Counted from the stretch's first letter, positions 1 to 13,256 are shown. The stretch: DNA of 64,000 bases from Nematostella vectensis (GCF_932526225.1 NC_064048.1:1789340-1853339); one strand, 5' to 3'. The notes: generated from the letters alone by a model not told the origin. Numbers and translations: made by a program.

Positions 1-1050
1 AATGTGACTATTTTACAAGACGAGTTGGTTACTAGTAATGTTGCTTGCATGCAGTTTGTCTTGCAAAGCATGAGTAATGTCCAGTCTTTGCCACCAATAC
101 AAAAGCCCAGGAAATGTCTGGACTCATGTGTAGATGCTGTCGTCATCAGTGGTGGTTTTGATGATGACAACCTGCCAACCGCATCCACAATATGCTTTAT
201 TCCTGAGATGAATAACACATGGTATGAGCTAACACCACTATCAATAGCCAAATATGGAAGTGCCGCGGCCTATTGCGATGGTTTTTTGTACTCCGTCGGA
301 GGATGGGAAGTGCAAGCTAGCCAGGGACCTATTGAAGAAGATGTGCCTACTACCTCCGTTGAAAGGTATGATCCTACCACGAACACTTGGCTTAGCGTAG
401 CTCCACTAAAACATGCAGAGAAGTTTGTCTCTGTTATTTCTCTGGATGGCCACCTGTATTGTCTGGGGCGGAGCAAGTCAATGTATCGCTACACTCCAGC
501 CAAAAACACTTGGGAATACATCACAGGTGCCCCTGAAGAACTTCATGGCGCATGTGTGGTGGCTGACACCAGTAACATTTACGTCATTGGTGGACTTGAC
601 CAGAACAACATGGTCACAAGTAGTTGTTGGAAATATGACCCAGAAGTTGAGCGCTGGTCTTTGCTATCAAGTATGAGCACCAAGCGGTACCTTGCAGCTG
701 GTACAGTCAAAGGAAGGGAAATATTTATTGTGGGAGGACTTAATGAGTATGGTAGTACACAGGCACTCAATAGTGTTGAAGTCTATTACATAGATACGGA
801 TGAGTGGAGCTGTGGTTTCTCATACCTACAGTTCCCACGCTACTCTGCTGGTGTGACATGTATCTGGGATAAGGTTCTTGTATTTGGGGGTGAACATGAG
901 GGAGAAACACAGAACAGCATTGAGTGGTATAATAAGATAGAGCGGCGGTGGGAATTGTGTCCTAAAATGCCTTGTAGAAGCAATTTCTGTTGTAACTGGT
1001 TGCGGATCCCGAAGAATTTACTGGAAGTAGTTGAGGAGCTAGAATTTTGA
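1..1050 (+). CDS. Kelch-repeat protein (KLHL-type), C-terminal exon, partial
   Basis: The reading frame is open from the first base, so the gene continues to the left of the window; it ends in TGA at 1048-1050. About 349 residues are visible. The first ~30 residues look like the end of a BACK domain. They are followed by about six kelch blades, shown by recurrent GG pairs (VVISGGFDD, YSVGGWE, YVIGGLDQ, FIVGGLNE, LVFGGEHE) and by the spaced Y..P...TW motif (ERYDPTTNTW, YRYTPAKNTW, WKYDPEVERW). BTB-BACK-kelch proteins usually act as substrate adaptors of cullin-3 ubiquitin ligases, but the BTB part is outside the window, so that role is inferred from family. The whole propeller lies in one exon. 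The exact KLHL orthologue cannot be named. Confidence 0.88.
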   Translation, partial: NVTILQDELVTSNVACMQFVLQSMSNVQSLPPIQKPRKCLDSCVDAVVISGGFDDDNLPTASTICFIPEMNNTWYELTPLSIAKYGSAAAYCDGFLYSVGGWEVQASQGPIEEDVPTTSVERYDPTTNTWLSVAPLKHAEKFVSVISLDGHLYCLGRSKSMYRYTPAKNTWEYITGAPEELHGACVVADTSNIYVIGGLDQNNMVTSSCWKYDPEVERWSLLSSMSTKRYLAAGTVKGREIFIVGGLNEYGSTQALNSVEVYYIDTDEWSCGFSYLQFPRYSAGVTCIWDKVLVFGGEHEGETQNSIEWYNKIERRWELCPKMPCRSNFCCNWLRIPKNLLEVVEELEF

Positions 1051-1815
1051 TTACCCAACAGAGATAATGTTTTCTCGTTTACTGCTTGCTGCATCAAGAT
1101 GGCAGCATCCTGGACAGAAATAAGCTACCATTATTATATTACAGTTATTTCTTTAGGCATTTAATTATTTCTTTAGGCACCCTAGTTAGAACCATTTGCA
1201 CCCCTTTGAAAAGCTTGTTTGAGATTGACAAAATTGGTTATCATCAGGTATCTCATTTTGTTCCTTTTGATTCCTAGTGTCTTATAGTAGTATAAATGTA
1301 TAGTATAGAATAATAGTTTATTGTGGGAAACTCCATTTGGTAATTGGACAGAATATTAAATGCATATAAAGATCTTATTATAGGAAAGAAACTTATTTGA
1401 AGCTCAATAAGTTGTTTTAAAAAAAATGTTTAATTTTAGTAATTTATTACAGATAGTGGTTTCCATAAACTGGTGAAATCACACAGTTGATGGACCAGAT
1501 GATACTGTATATCCTAATTTATTTACTTTTTTCTTTACTGTTGTCAAGGTTTATAAAAAATAAACTTAATTAATATAATAATTATTTATGTATGTTTTAG
1601 CAGTATGATAATAATGCCGTCTATTTAAACCAGTAGTATTGCAGTGTGTTTTTAAAAATGTGGTAATTATAATATGTGTTGGTAGTGATATACAGTATAT
1701 TATTTTAGTAAGCTGTGAGTATTTCCACTTTGTTGTGTATGGTAAAAAGTGCAAAGTTTTTAGTGAACAAAAAGAAGCATAAAGAATAAATAAAGCATTT
1801 TATGTTAGTTATGTG
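1051..1815 (+). other. 3' UTR and polyadenylation signal of the kelch gene
   Basis: AT-rich sequence follows the kelch stop codon with no coding signal. Canonical AATAAA hexamers occur near 1557 and at 1785-1790, the latter overlapping a second ATAAA. A 3' end near 1805-1815 would be consistent with the second signal. The choice of site is inference. Confidence 0.5.
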
Positions 1816-2598
1816 AGCTTTCTTGTCCAAGATTCAGGCCCGTAGACAGGGAAAGTGGTAGGTTTTGGTTGAAAGAGGTGGAAGAACTATCCCACAATTG
1901 GAATGTCCACTCAAATAAAAGGAAATTAGGGAACCCTGCAAGCGGGGAGTTAATACCTGTTGAGAGAGTTGATAGAAAGAATGGTTCATTTATCCCCCTC
2001 TCCTAACCCTAGCTATTAGCTTGAGATTGGAGACTTCCATGTTCAAAAAAGAAAAAGGATGGGTTTGAATGACCATTTGCTCCAAACCCTTCTTTCGTGT
2101 TAAGCATCTGTGCACAAGGACCTAGAATTTGCTGTACAGGTTCTTATAAACTCGGGTAACTTTTGTCAACTCAGGCTGCTTATTCTTTATTGGTTCTTTT
2201 TTTCATATACACCCAACAATAACGGTCAATGCTGAACCACAATGTTTCCATAACGCTTTGTGCATCCCAATTTTTGCGATACTATTATCGCGTCAGTTTA
2301 TTTTCGCGAATTCAAGATGTCAAAGAACTTGAGGTATTATTTGACAGTGTCATAGTTCCTAATGACTGCCACAAATCCAAAGGCACCTGACTTTCTTTGA
2401 TAAAATAAAATCAACAAATGCCTATATGTGAGGGCAACATTATTGATTTAAGATAGGGGACCCGGGGCCGCTCGGTCCACCCCTAGATCCTCCCCTGCTC
2501 TTGACATTTTCAGTACCGTTATACTGGCATTCCATTTCCGAGTCCCGTTCCGGAATGGATAAACTGCTGCGCGCGCTGCTTGCTGGGACGGATCCAAC
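1816..2598. other. Intergenic spacer and upstream region of NDUFB8
   Basis: No convincing ORF is present. The last ~150 bases before the NDUFB8 ATG are GC-richer than the surroundings and include CCATTTCCG and CGTTCCGGAATGG segments, compatible with a TATA-less housekeeping promoter. No TATA box is seen. Confidence 0.35.
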
Positions 2599-5500
2599 AT
2601 GGCGGCTCGGGCGATAACAGCCGCTCGTTTCGCGAGAAAATCGCTGGCTTCATTGGCTTTACGAAACGGCATCTTCCCCAGAACAACAGGTATTTATTGA
2701 CAGAAATAATAACTTGATGCAAAGGATGTAGTTTGGCAAGACAAAAATGGTTTCCAGGACGTATTTTTAGTGTAGAACTAGAAGTGGTTCTCGACTATCA
2801 TAATCTGTTTGAAATCCTTGCTCATCGTTGGAAAGCTGATTCTGTCGTATTGTAAACTAGTGCTCGATGCTGGATTTACTTTACTGCATTCAACAGCTAA
2901 TCATACTTTGTCCTAGAAGGATGACTATAGCTTTTATTTGATGAAGTCGATCGACTCGTTATAGCAAGAAAGGGTACTGAAATTGTAATTCTTCTCGCCT
3001 TTGTCGAAGAACGAATTAGTTTGTACAAAGTTTTTAGTGTAAGGCACACAGTATTTGCCCCATCATGTTTGTAGAATGTAGTTCTTTTATTGAAAAATAA
3101 CAACTTGATCACTGGTTTTGTCAGCTGCACCCTCACGCTTCGATCTGCTAACCATGTTTGTAGACATGAGACAATGTATTCCAAAACCCTTACTTATGTG
3201 ATTTGACACTGCAGTGGCAGCATACCACAATGCACAAAGCAACCCCCCTCTAGCATCTCCAACGATGGATAATAGGACCGCCAAGGACACAAGCTGGCCC
3301 CAAGACGGCTTTGAACTCGGAGACTACCCCAACCTGCCTCATGTCTCGTCACAGCGGCGCCAGTTTGAGGGGTGGTGGGATGTTCAGGACAGAAGAAACT
3401 TTAACGAGCCGGTGAGCTTGTTTGGCTGTTTTTCTTTGTGAAAGTCATTTTAGCAATTACACCTATAATTCAAAAACATTGTCAGTGCTAATGGCAAATG
3501 GTGGTTCTAAGACTGAAAGGTGCTTATGGGTACCAATTATTTGTAATTTGTAAGATCGGATCCCAGTTCTAATAACTATCGAAATACTGTAATACACCAA
3601 AAACTGGAATTCAACTCTGCCAAATTTTCATCTTTAACCCTATTCAGACTGGGCTATTTTTAGCTGTCTGTGACTGGGGGGGGGGGGGGGGGGGGGGCTA
3701 AAAGGGATCCCCTCCCGTATTTCATGAATTGCTTAGGCTATGACCATCAAACTTACAGACAATGATCACCAGCATGCAAAGAATCGTCACACCCTATTTT
3801 GGGTGTGGCCGAATCAATTATGATGTCATAAATATGATGTCTAGATATTCTTTCAAATATTGCCTAAATTATCAGATATCGGGTTAAAATCATTTTACAT
3901 CCTTTAGCTATGTCAAAATCAACCTTTTAAAAGCTTTTCAATGCAAAAAGGCCATCAAAACGTTTATAATCAATTTTTCTTGGAAGAATTTCCACCATCT
4001 TGGGTCCGCCATCTTGGATCCGCTATCTTGGATTCTTATGATTTTTGCAAAAGAAAAAAAACTGTAATTATTACAAAAAAAAGTATTTGCATGCATGTAT
4101 TACTGCTCATAGTTATGATAGATGCATAATATTTGCTTTTAAAGTGTCATCTTGTTAATCTAGTGAAATTTTTACCCACCCCTCCCCCCAAATATCCGAG
4201 GTAAAAAAAATTACAGCGCTGTTGTAAAACTTTTCACCTAAACAAACTTATAAAGTCAAAGGAGGCATTAAAATCTGAGAAACAGGACCAAAATAAAAAA
4301 AAAATCACTACTTTTTACTTTTTGGTAAACCTGTGTGTGAGAAATTGGTTGCCATGGTAGTATGGAGCGTCTCCTCGACATGTCAATGGTATCAAAGCGT
4401 CCGCAGTAAATTTTAGGAAAAGTCACGAAGTTTTAGCCTCTAATCTTCTATGCTCGGAGGGGGGCTTAAAGAGCCCCCCCTCCCCCACTTCTTCAGGGAA
4501 GACTGAAGAAGGTGAATCATTACAAGCTTATTCTCATCAGAAATAGTGGCGGGAGACGCAAAATCATAACAACTGACAAAAAATTGCACATTCTAGAACA
4601 GCGCACACAATGGACACCAAGAATTTATATATCTCTACGCAGGTTCCTACTACAAAAAAGTCGTTATTACAGACCCCGCGGGTAGATAGACTTAAGCCGA
4701 TAAGCCCACTGGCCTTCCCTTTCCCTAAGCTGAGCCTCAGAGTTACACTTATCTATAAGTTGTACCCTTACATTACTTAGATAGATGAAAATGTTGAAAG
4801 ATAAGGTCATCCATAACTTTTTCACTACAGCGTAATCTAGGGCGCTTATTTTACCTACTTTTGTGATTATTAAAACACTTCCTAAAACTATTCAAAGTAG
4901 AACCTATGTACTGCTTGCTACACTAAGAGCAAGTAATGAGATAAACAACAAAATCTGAATTACACTCCAAGTCAAAATTAATGATACCTTTTACCGCCAC
5001 ACACGACAACCTGTAACCTGAGTACTATCCTATTTAAGAGAGGAGTGCACCAACATATCCTTCAAACTCCTAGGTTTCCTATAAGCCAACATAGGTACTT
5101 TACTAATAGCATCCCTACACCTACTAGAAGATTCTAGAACATGCTGTAAATTACGTACAATACCAGGTAAATTAGGTAAAGCTGGATGAAAAGTGACTAC
5201 AAAAGGTACACGATCATTCTTACCTTTACGCCTGTCTTTCAATGTGTCGTCCCTAGGAATACATCTAACCCGGTCAACCTACCTTCCCATAAATCTACTG
5301 TCATAAACCCTTTCAACTAAATAACCTTGTTAGACAAGAACAGTGTAAGTCGTCCTACCATTAAATTAGAGTTTGATGTTATCCTAGGTTTACTTCAATT
5401 ACATATAAGAATGAGACTGTCATTTGTATTATTGCTGTAAATCTTGATGTTTGCCGATAAAAGTTGTAGTTACTTAAAAGTCAGGTGCTCGCTATTTTAG

Positions 5501-8442
5501 AATGTGCGATTTTTTGTCAGTTGTAATGTTTTTGCATCTCGTGCCACTATTTCTGATGTAAATAAGCTTGTAAGGGTTTACCTTCTTCAGTCTTATTATT
5601 AGAAGTCTTAAACGAAAATTTGTCGAATCGAATTCTAGTTTTTGGTGTATTGTATTCATTCTTCTGGTTCACGAACACGACTATTTGCGTTTTTTGTATT
5701 GATCAAAATACTGTAAGATATATCAACATATCTTTTTGCAGTTTGCAAAAATAAAAAAAAGCAAAAATATTGAAATGTTTTTACTAGAGTTAAAAGTTTA
5801 GATACCTACTCCCATAGCGTATACAAATTAGATATTGTGACATCACAAGAGAAAACTTTCGCTCTTTCCTCCAGTCATTCTATTATCACCTATGGGGACT
5901 TTAGCTTAAATCTTGAGAAATAGGACTTGTTATTAACATCAATAATGAATTGTATGTATTGTATTCATTCTTCTGGTTCACGAACACGACTATTTGCGTT
6001 TTTTGTATTGATCAAAATACTGTAAGATATATCAACATATCTTTTTGCAGTTTGCAAAAATAAAAAAAAAGCAAAAATATTGAAATGTTTTTTCACTAGA
6101 GTTAAAAGTTTAGATACCTACTCCCAGAGCATATACAAATTAGATATTGTGACATCACAAGAGAAAACTTTCGCTCTTTCCTCCAGTCATTCTATTATCA
6201 CCTATGGGGACTTTAGCTTAAATCTTGAGAAATAGGACTTGTTATTAACATCAAATTAGTTGCACAACGCGTAAAAACATTATAACCATAAAGTATGATG
6301 AAAATTTGTACTTTCTAGTATAGTATGCACTCTAAACCAAAAAAGAATTACACATCTATGTGGGTTTATACTACAGAAAAAAGCATCACTATTAAAACCA
6401 GCTGATACAGTAGATAGACTGTCATGGGGGTGACATAATTATGTGATGGCTTAATGACAACATTGTGATTCTTGTCTTATTAAAACAATTTGTTTGTCCT
6501 TAGATCCATGAGGATGAAGATGGCTTGAATATCTGGTTGTGGACAGAAGTGGAATGCAATGACAAGTACACCCCGTAAGTCATTTAATGTCTAATGTGGG
6601 GAAGATACCAGATTTATCATGGGCCTTTATATAACAATAGGTTCTAGGACCAGGCTTAGTCACATGTTAATGTTCAGATGCCGTAGTCACATGACTAACA
6701 AAACTGGCCATAAATAGAATTCATAAAAGGCAACTTGCACTTCGCAATCGCTTCGCTGATCACAACTTTTTGGTTAACAAATTCAGGCCAAAATCAACAC
6801 AGAAATGACTGCACTTGTCAAACCAGATAACACTGAAAATAATTGAAACGAATATTAAGCCCTTTCTGACAAGAAACTTTCTTGCTTATTCTTAAGTGAA
6901 TAAGTGTAAACTATTAGGATTTCATAACATGCATACTTTACAGTATGATACAGTATATATGTTTTTCCTTCATAGCACTGAGGCCCTCACACACTGGCTG
7001 ACAGCATTTGGGTTGCTGGGTGTGGTCGGATTCCTCTCCTATCTGTATGATGCTGCCAATGAAAGGCCTGATGTAAGTAAAACAATGAAAGAGTACGGAC
7101 AATTCTTATTTACTGTCTATCTGCTTTTTGCCCTTAAATAAATAGTTGAATAACATTAAACATGACTTGACATATAGCATGACAAGCCTGTTTCGAAAGG
7201 GACCTTCCTACCTCTCATGTCAAGTGCAGAATGGTAAAAGATATACAAGGGTCTCTATAGATTGCCTGGAAATAGGTGTACGCAGACTCACTTTGTTTGT
7301 TGAGCATATTAAGTTTGGGCATACTGACAATGAAATAACCCTCTAGCAAACATAGATTACAGCGCTTACTGATGTAGGAATAAAGTCTGGCTAGTGCTAT
7401 GATTTTCCAATGAATAGAAAATTAGCCATTATTCGCTTCTAGCATTCCATTCACTACCTGCTTTTGAAAGCATGCTTGCTGTATCTGGTTTTAAATTGGA
7501 GCCTGTTAGTCTATGTATATTTTTTTCTCCCTCTGTGCTCTAGACCCTTCTCTGGTAAACCTTCCCTGTGTTGAACAATCGACTCTTAGGGGGATCTTTT
7601 TTTTTGTGCAGTGGCATGTCTTTGCTGGTACTTTTTACCTTGATATGAAAATTTCAGAGCAGGGCCGTAGCAGGGGGTGGGGCACTGGGGGCACGTGCCC
7701 CCCCTCCAAAATGTTTACTTAATGTTCCTGTATCGTGCCCCCCCCCCCAATCATTCGAGGCCTGCTATGGCTATGCAGAGTGAATACTGTATGACAACAA
7801 TTTGACAGATTTCCTATCTATGTCTATGGTCCATGTCTTTAAATTAAGATCCCCTCCTCTTACAATGTTTGACCGTACAGCATTTTTCTCCTTTAGCTAT
7901 GAAAAATCAGAGAACTTTGGACACACCCACAAACTCCACTAAATAATAGCGCGACCAAGGAAACCGTGAACACCGGAAATATGTATGGAATGTTTGTTCC
8001 GACCAATCACTCGCGAAATATTCAAACAGTCAAGTAGAAACATGTTTCAACACGTCTCAGTGTCTGAATACTTGCATCTGATTTGTCAGAAGACAATAAA
8101 CATTCCACACATATTTATTTTATTTTATTTTATTAGCTTCGCCACAATAGGCGGGGCAGCCACAACAGCATGGCCATTTACTGCGGTTTCACTAGTTGCA
8201 CTGTAAAAGAGATAAGAAAAAAGGCTCCAGTAAAATCAGCTATGTGTAGTCTGAAAAAGAATTGACCAAAATAAATAAGGTTTTAAAAAAGACAATAATG
8301 AATGAAATAACAAACTTTATTTAATTTCTAGCTACCAAGAGAGTTCCCGTTTGACAATCTCTACCTTGAGAGGGGAGGAGACCCGGCCAAAGACCCAGCC
8401 CAGGAAACTGGCAAAGTGACCAATACCTTATGTGGCATGTGA
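2599..8442 (+). CDS. NDUFB8: NADH dehydrogenase (ubiquinone) 1 beta subcomplex subunit 8
   Basis: Five exons: 2599-2689, 3215-3411, 6504-6574, 6976-7072 and 8332-8442. All introns are GT-AG, and phases match to give 567 nt (188 aa), close to the ~186 aa usual for the family. Exon 1 encodes an Arg/Ala-rich mitochondrial presequence (MAARAITAARFARKSL). Exon 2 carries the family block GDYPNLP. Exon 4 has the single membrane helix (HWLTAFGLLGVVGFLSYLY). Exon 5 has the hallmark NLYLERGGDP near the C terminus. NDUFB8 is an accessory subunit of the membrane arm of respiratory complex I in the inner mitochondrial membrane. The start is the first ATG, in CAACATGGCGGC context. A polyadenylation-like ATTAAA lies at 8553-8558. 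Intron 2 (3412-6503) is inflated by repeats. Confidence 0.93.
3677..3698. repeat. Homopolymer G tract
   Basis: An uninterrupted run of more than 20 G bases in NDUFB8 intron 2, prone to length error in sequencing. Confidence 0.9.
3985..4036. repeat. Short tandem CCATCTTGG motif cluster
   Basis: Three near copies of a CCATCTTGG(A/G)TCC(G) motif in NDUFB8 intron 2 (CCATCTTGGGTCC, CCATCTTGGATCC, CTATCTTGGATTC). Its complement contains the CCAAGATGG core seen at several gene starts in this window. Confidence 0.55.
4498..5600. mobile_element. Inverted-repeat element in NDUFB8 intron 2
   Basis: Sequence at about 4498-4612 (starting GACTGAAGAAGGT, through AGAAATAGTGGC and CAACTGACAAAAAATTGCAC) reappears as a diverged reverse complement at about 5485-5600. 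The two ~110-bp arms enclose ~870 bp that includes a reverse transcriptase scrap at 5030-5242. A third, direct, diverged relative of the left arm and its inner flank lies at about 6255-6420. This fits an old inverted-repeat transposon or a rearranged retroelement; the superfamily is not identifiable by eye. Confidence 0.6.
5030..5242 (-). pseudogene. Penelope-like/non-LTR reverse transcriptase C-terminal fragment
   Basis: An isolated 70-codon stretch contains VPFVVTFHPALPNLPGIV followed by PMLAYRKPRSLKDMLV. It resembles the conserved block after the RT fingers/palm in Penelope-like elements and related RTs (pattern VPFVTTYNPALP ... P.(I/V)A(F/Y)RRPKNLRD(L/I)LV). No other RT motif is intact and a stop follows at 5030, so it is a dead fragment. 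The downstream antisense sequence still shows a Cys-containing segment (CRVCGGKR), as in the C-terminal linker of such proteins. Family assignment is from memory of the motif. Confidence 0.6.
5646..6254. repeat. Tandem ~300-bp duplication
   Basis: About 298 bp at 5646-5944 (TGTATTGTATTCATTC to TTATTAACATCAA) are repeated almost perfectly at 5955-6254, 309 bp downstream. Differences are a few substitutions (for example CATAGCGTATAC versus CAGAGCATATAC) and A/T-run lengths. The high identity implies a recent duplication inside NDUFB8 intron 2. Confidence 0.9.
7655..7760. repeat. Repeat fragment with GGGGCACGTGCCCC palindrome and poly-C
   Basis: A GC-rich patch in NDUFB8 intron 4 with GGGGGCACGTGCCCCCC and a following C run. 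Similar GCACGTGCC and GGGGCGTAGCTA pieces occur near 25330 and 43470, so it is probably the end of a dispersed repeat. The class is unknown. Confidence 0.45.
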
Positions 8443-8689
8443 TGACTGCCACGCCTGTTTAACCTATATGGAATTTGTAGTCCAACTTGTGTGCAATGAC
8501 TTTATGAAATATTTTCTTTGATGTAAGTGTAAATAATGTTCTGGCGAAAAAAATTAAAGTTATAAACAAAATGTAGCACAGTTAAACCACACACTCCGAA
8601 CCGTATAGCTCAACCTACCTATTTTCTTGTACAGGGTCCGCATACATGCAAACGCAACTCTGCATACATACACACACAGCTCAGTCAAG

Positions 8690-11600
8690 TAGCGCACATT
8701 CTATACGAATATTTACAGAGCGTAGTCAAAAAGCGCACATTCTATTCGAATACACACAGAGCGCAGTCAAGTAGCGCACATTATATACGAATACACACAG
8801 CTCAGTCAAGTAGCGCACATTCTATACGAATACACACAGCTCAGTCAAGTAGCGCACATTTTATACGAATACACACAGCTCAGTCAAGTAGCGCACATTC
8901 TATACGAATACACACAGAGCGCAGTCAAGAAGCGCACATTCTATTCGAATACACACAAATCAGTCAAGTAGCGCACATTCTATACGAATACACACAGATC
9001 AGTCAAGTAGCGCACATTCTATACGAATACACAGAGCGCAGTCAAGTAGCGCACATTCTATACGAAAACACACAGAGCACAGTCAAGTAGCGCACATTTT
9101 GTTCGAATACACACAGATCAGTCAAGTAGCGCACATTCTATACGAATACACACAGCTCAGTCAAGTAGCGCACATTTTATACGAATACACACAGCTCAGT
9201 CAAGTAGCGCACATTCTTTACGAATACACACAGCACAATCAAGTAGCGCACATTTTATACGAATATACATAGCTCTGTCAAGTAGCGCACATTCTATACG
9301 AATACACACACAGAGCTGAGTCAAGTAGCGCACATTCTATACGAATACACCGAGATGAGTCATGTAGCACAAATTCTATACGCATACACACACAGCACAA
9401 TCACACAGAGCTCAGTCAAGTAGCGCACATTTTATACAAATACACCGAGATGAGTCATGTAGCACAAATTCTATACGCATACACACAGCACAATCAAGAA
9501 GCGCACATTTTATACGAATACACACAGCACAATCAAGTAGTGCACATTTTATACGAATACACACAGCTCAGCCAAGAAGCGCACATTCTATACGAATACA
9601 CACTGAGCTCAGTCAAGTAGCGCACATTCTATACGAATACACACAGAGCTCAGTCAGGAAGCGCACATTCTATACGAATATACACAGCTCAGTCAAGTAG
9701 CGCACATTCTATACGAGTACACACTGAGCACAGTCAAGTAGCGCACATTCTATACGAATACACACAAATCAGTCAAGTAGCGCACATTCTATACGAATAC
9801 ACACAGAGCACAGTCAAGTAGCGCACATTCTATACGAATACACACTGAGCTCAGTCAAGTAGCGCACATTCTATACAAATACACACAAATCAGTCAAGTA
9901 GCGCACATTCTATTCGAATACACACAAATCAGTCAAGTAGCGCACATTCTATACGAATACACAGAGCGCAGTCAAGTAGCGCACATTCTATACGAAAACA
10001 CACAGAGCACAGTCAAGTAGCGCACATTTTGTTCGAATACACACAGATCAGTCAAGTAGCGCACATTCTATACGAATACACACAGCTCAGTCAAGTAGCG
10101 CACATTTTATACGAATACACACAGCTCAGTCAAGTAGCGCACATTCTTTACGAATACACACAGCACAATCAAGTAGCGCACATTTTATACGAATATACAT
10201 AGCTCTGTCAAGTAGCGCACATTCTATACGAATACACACACAGAGCTGAGTCAAGTAGCGCACATTCTATACGAATACACCGAGATGAGTCATGTAGCAC
10301 AAATTCTATACGCATACACACACAGCACAATCACACAGAGCTCAGTCAAGTAGCGCACATTTTATACAAATACACCGAGATGAGTCATGTAGCACAAATT
10401 CTATACGCATACACACAGCACAATCAAGAAGCGCACATTTTATACGAATACACACAGCACAATCAAGTAGTGCACATTTTATACGAATACACACAGCTCA
10501 GCCAAGAAGCGCACATTCTATACGAATACACACTGAGCTCAGTCAAGTAGCGCACATTCTATACGAATACACACAGAGCTCAGTCAGGAAGCGCACATTC
10601 TATACGAATATACACAGCTCAGTCAAGTAGCGCACATTCTATACGAGTACACACTGAGCACAGTCAAGTAGCGCACATTCTATACGAATACACACAAATC
10701 AGTCAAGTAGCGCACATTCTATACGAATACACACAGAGCACAGTCAAGTAGCGCACATTCTATACGAATACACACTGAGCTCAGTCAAGTAGCGCACATT
10801 CTATACAAATACACACAAATCAGTCAAGTAGCGCACATTCTATTCGAATACACACAAATCAGTCAAGTAGCGCACATTCTATTCGAATACACAGAGCGCA
10901 GTCAAGAAGCGCACATTCTATACGAATACACACAGCTCAGTCAAGTAGCGCACATTCTATTCGAATACACAGAGCGCAGTCAAGAAGCGCACATTCTATA
11001 CGAATACACACAGCTCAGTCAAGTAGCGCACATTCTATTCGAATACACAGAGCTCAGTCAAGTAGCGCACATTCTATACGAATACTCACAGAGCTCAGTC
11101 AGGTAGCGCACATTCTATTCGAATACACACAAATCAGTCAAGTAGCGCTCATTCTATACGAAAACACACACAGCTCAGTCAAGTAGAACATTCTAAGCGA
11201 TAACACACATAGATCGCAGTCAAGTAGCGCACATTCTATACGAATACACACAGCTCAGTCAAGAAGCGCACATTCTATACGAATACACACAGCTCAGTCA
11301 AGTAGCGCACATTCTATACGAATACACACAGAGCACAGTCAAGTAGCGCACATTTTATACGAATACACACAGCTCAGCCAAGAAGCGCACATTCTATACG
11401 AATACACACTGAGCGCAGTCAAGTAGCGCACATTCTATTCGAATACACAGAGCTCAGTCAAGTAGCGCACATTCTATACGAATACACACAGCTCAGTCAA
11501 GTAGCGCACATTCTATACGCATACACACAGCTCAGTCAAGTAGCGCACATTCTATACGCATACACACAGATCAGTCAAGTAGCGCACATTTTATACGAAT

Positions 11601-12545
11601 ACACACAGATCAGTCAAGTAGCGCACATTCTATACGAATACACACAGCTCAGTCAAGTAGCGCACATTCTATACGAATACACACAGCTCAGTCAAGTAGC
11701 GCACATTCTATACGAATACACACAGCTCAGTCAAGTAGCGCACATTCTATACGCATACACACAGATCAGTCAAGTAGCGCACATTTTATACGAATACACA
11801 CAGATCAGTCAAGTAGCGCACATTCTATACGAATACACACAGCTCAGTCAAGTAGCGCACATTCTATACGAATACACACAGCTCAGTCAGGTAGCGCACA
11901 TTCTATACGCATACACACAGCTCAGTCAAGTAGCGCACATTCTATACGAATACACACAGATCAGTCAAGTAGCGCACATTCTATACGAATACACAGAGCT
12001 CAGTCAAGTAGCGCACATTCTATACGAATACACACAAATCAGTCAAGTAGCGCACATTCTATTCGAATACTCACAGAGCTCAGTCAAGTAGCGCACATTC
12101 TATTCGAATACACACAGAGCACAGTCAAGTAGCGCACATTCTATACGAATACACACAAATCAGTCAAGTAGCGCACATTCTATTCGAATACACAGAGCTC
12201 AGTCAAGTAGCGCACATTCTATACGAATACACACAAATCAGTCAAGTAGCGCACATTCTATTCGAATACACACAAATCAGTCAAGTAGCGCACATTCTAT
12301 ACGAATACACACAAATCAGTCAAGTAGCGCACATTCTATTCGAATACACACAAATCAGTCAAGTAGCGCACATTCTATACGAATACACACAAATCAGTCA
12401 AGTAGCGCACATTCTATACGAATACACACAAATCAGTCAAGTAGCGCACATTCTATTCGAATACACAGAGCTCAGTCAAGTAGCGCACATTCTATACGAA
12501 AACGAAAAGAGCTCAGTCACATAGCGCACATTCTATACGCATACA
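8690..12545. repeat. 39-bp minisatellite, about 100 copies
   Basis: Tandem copies of a unit of about 39 bp (range ~36-42) containing TCAGTCAAGTAGCGCACATT and CTATACGAATACACACAG. Variants include TATTCGAAT, TTATACGAAT and CTGAGC forms. The array lies between the end of NDUFB8 and the first GPCR. Two adjacent blocks of about 930 bp (from about 9001 and from about 9931) are near identical, showing higher-order duplication. No long reading frame runs through the array. Confidence 0.97.
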
Positions 12546-13256
12546 CAGAGGTTGCATATGAGTAAGTGCCGATCATATACACGTGTGGTACGTAAAAGTA
12601 AACACTTGAGTTCTTAATAAAACGTAATATAAAAAAAAAACATTTAACCGATACCTTATTGATCTGATAGCAGAAACTTGTGTCATCTCTAGCTGCGGCC
12701 GCTGTTTTTGTCTTGCCAGGCAAGTGCGATATCGCATATAAGATTGTTTTGTCTAGTTTTATATTGTATTGATGAAGATTCTTAAACTATGACACGAAAT
12801 CACATAAACGGTTCCATTCCGCCTTCTTCTTAAAAAAGGCCAAGCACGCCGCCATTTTATGCTCCCGCTCAATGTCGAGACACACAAAGCATCCATTTTT
12901 GATAGGCTAATTTAATGCAAGTAACAAAGAAATTTTCAATCAAATATCGTCACTAACATATCTTAGTTTATTATTTTGAAGTTTCCTTGCGGATAAACCG
13001 CTTTATTTTCAAGGAAAAATAATAACCCAGAGTGTGGGTTAACCTGTTCTGATTATGGAAGGAAATGAAAATATGGAATGAAAATTAGATTGACAAAATA
13101 AAATATGCTCTCACTTAAAAAAAAAACTTTATAATCACACCGTTAGTAAACTAATGTGATATACATTGGCTTATAACTAAACCTTGAGCCTAAATTTATT
13201 CTTGGAATTTGTTTAGAGAAAAAGAAAGTCACGCGCGCGCTTTACATTCCAAGCAA
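12546..13256. other. Upstream region of GPCR gene 1
   Basis: AT-rich sequence with no coding signal, between the minisatellite and the receptor gene. Confidence 0.3.
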
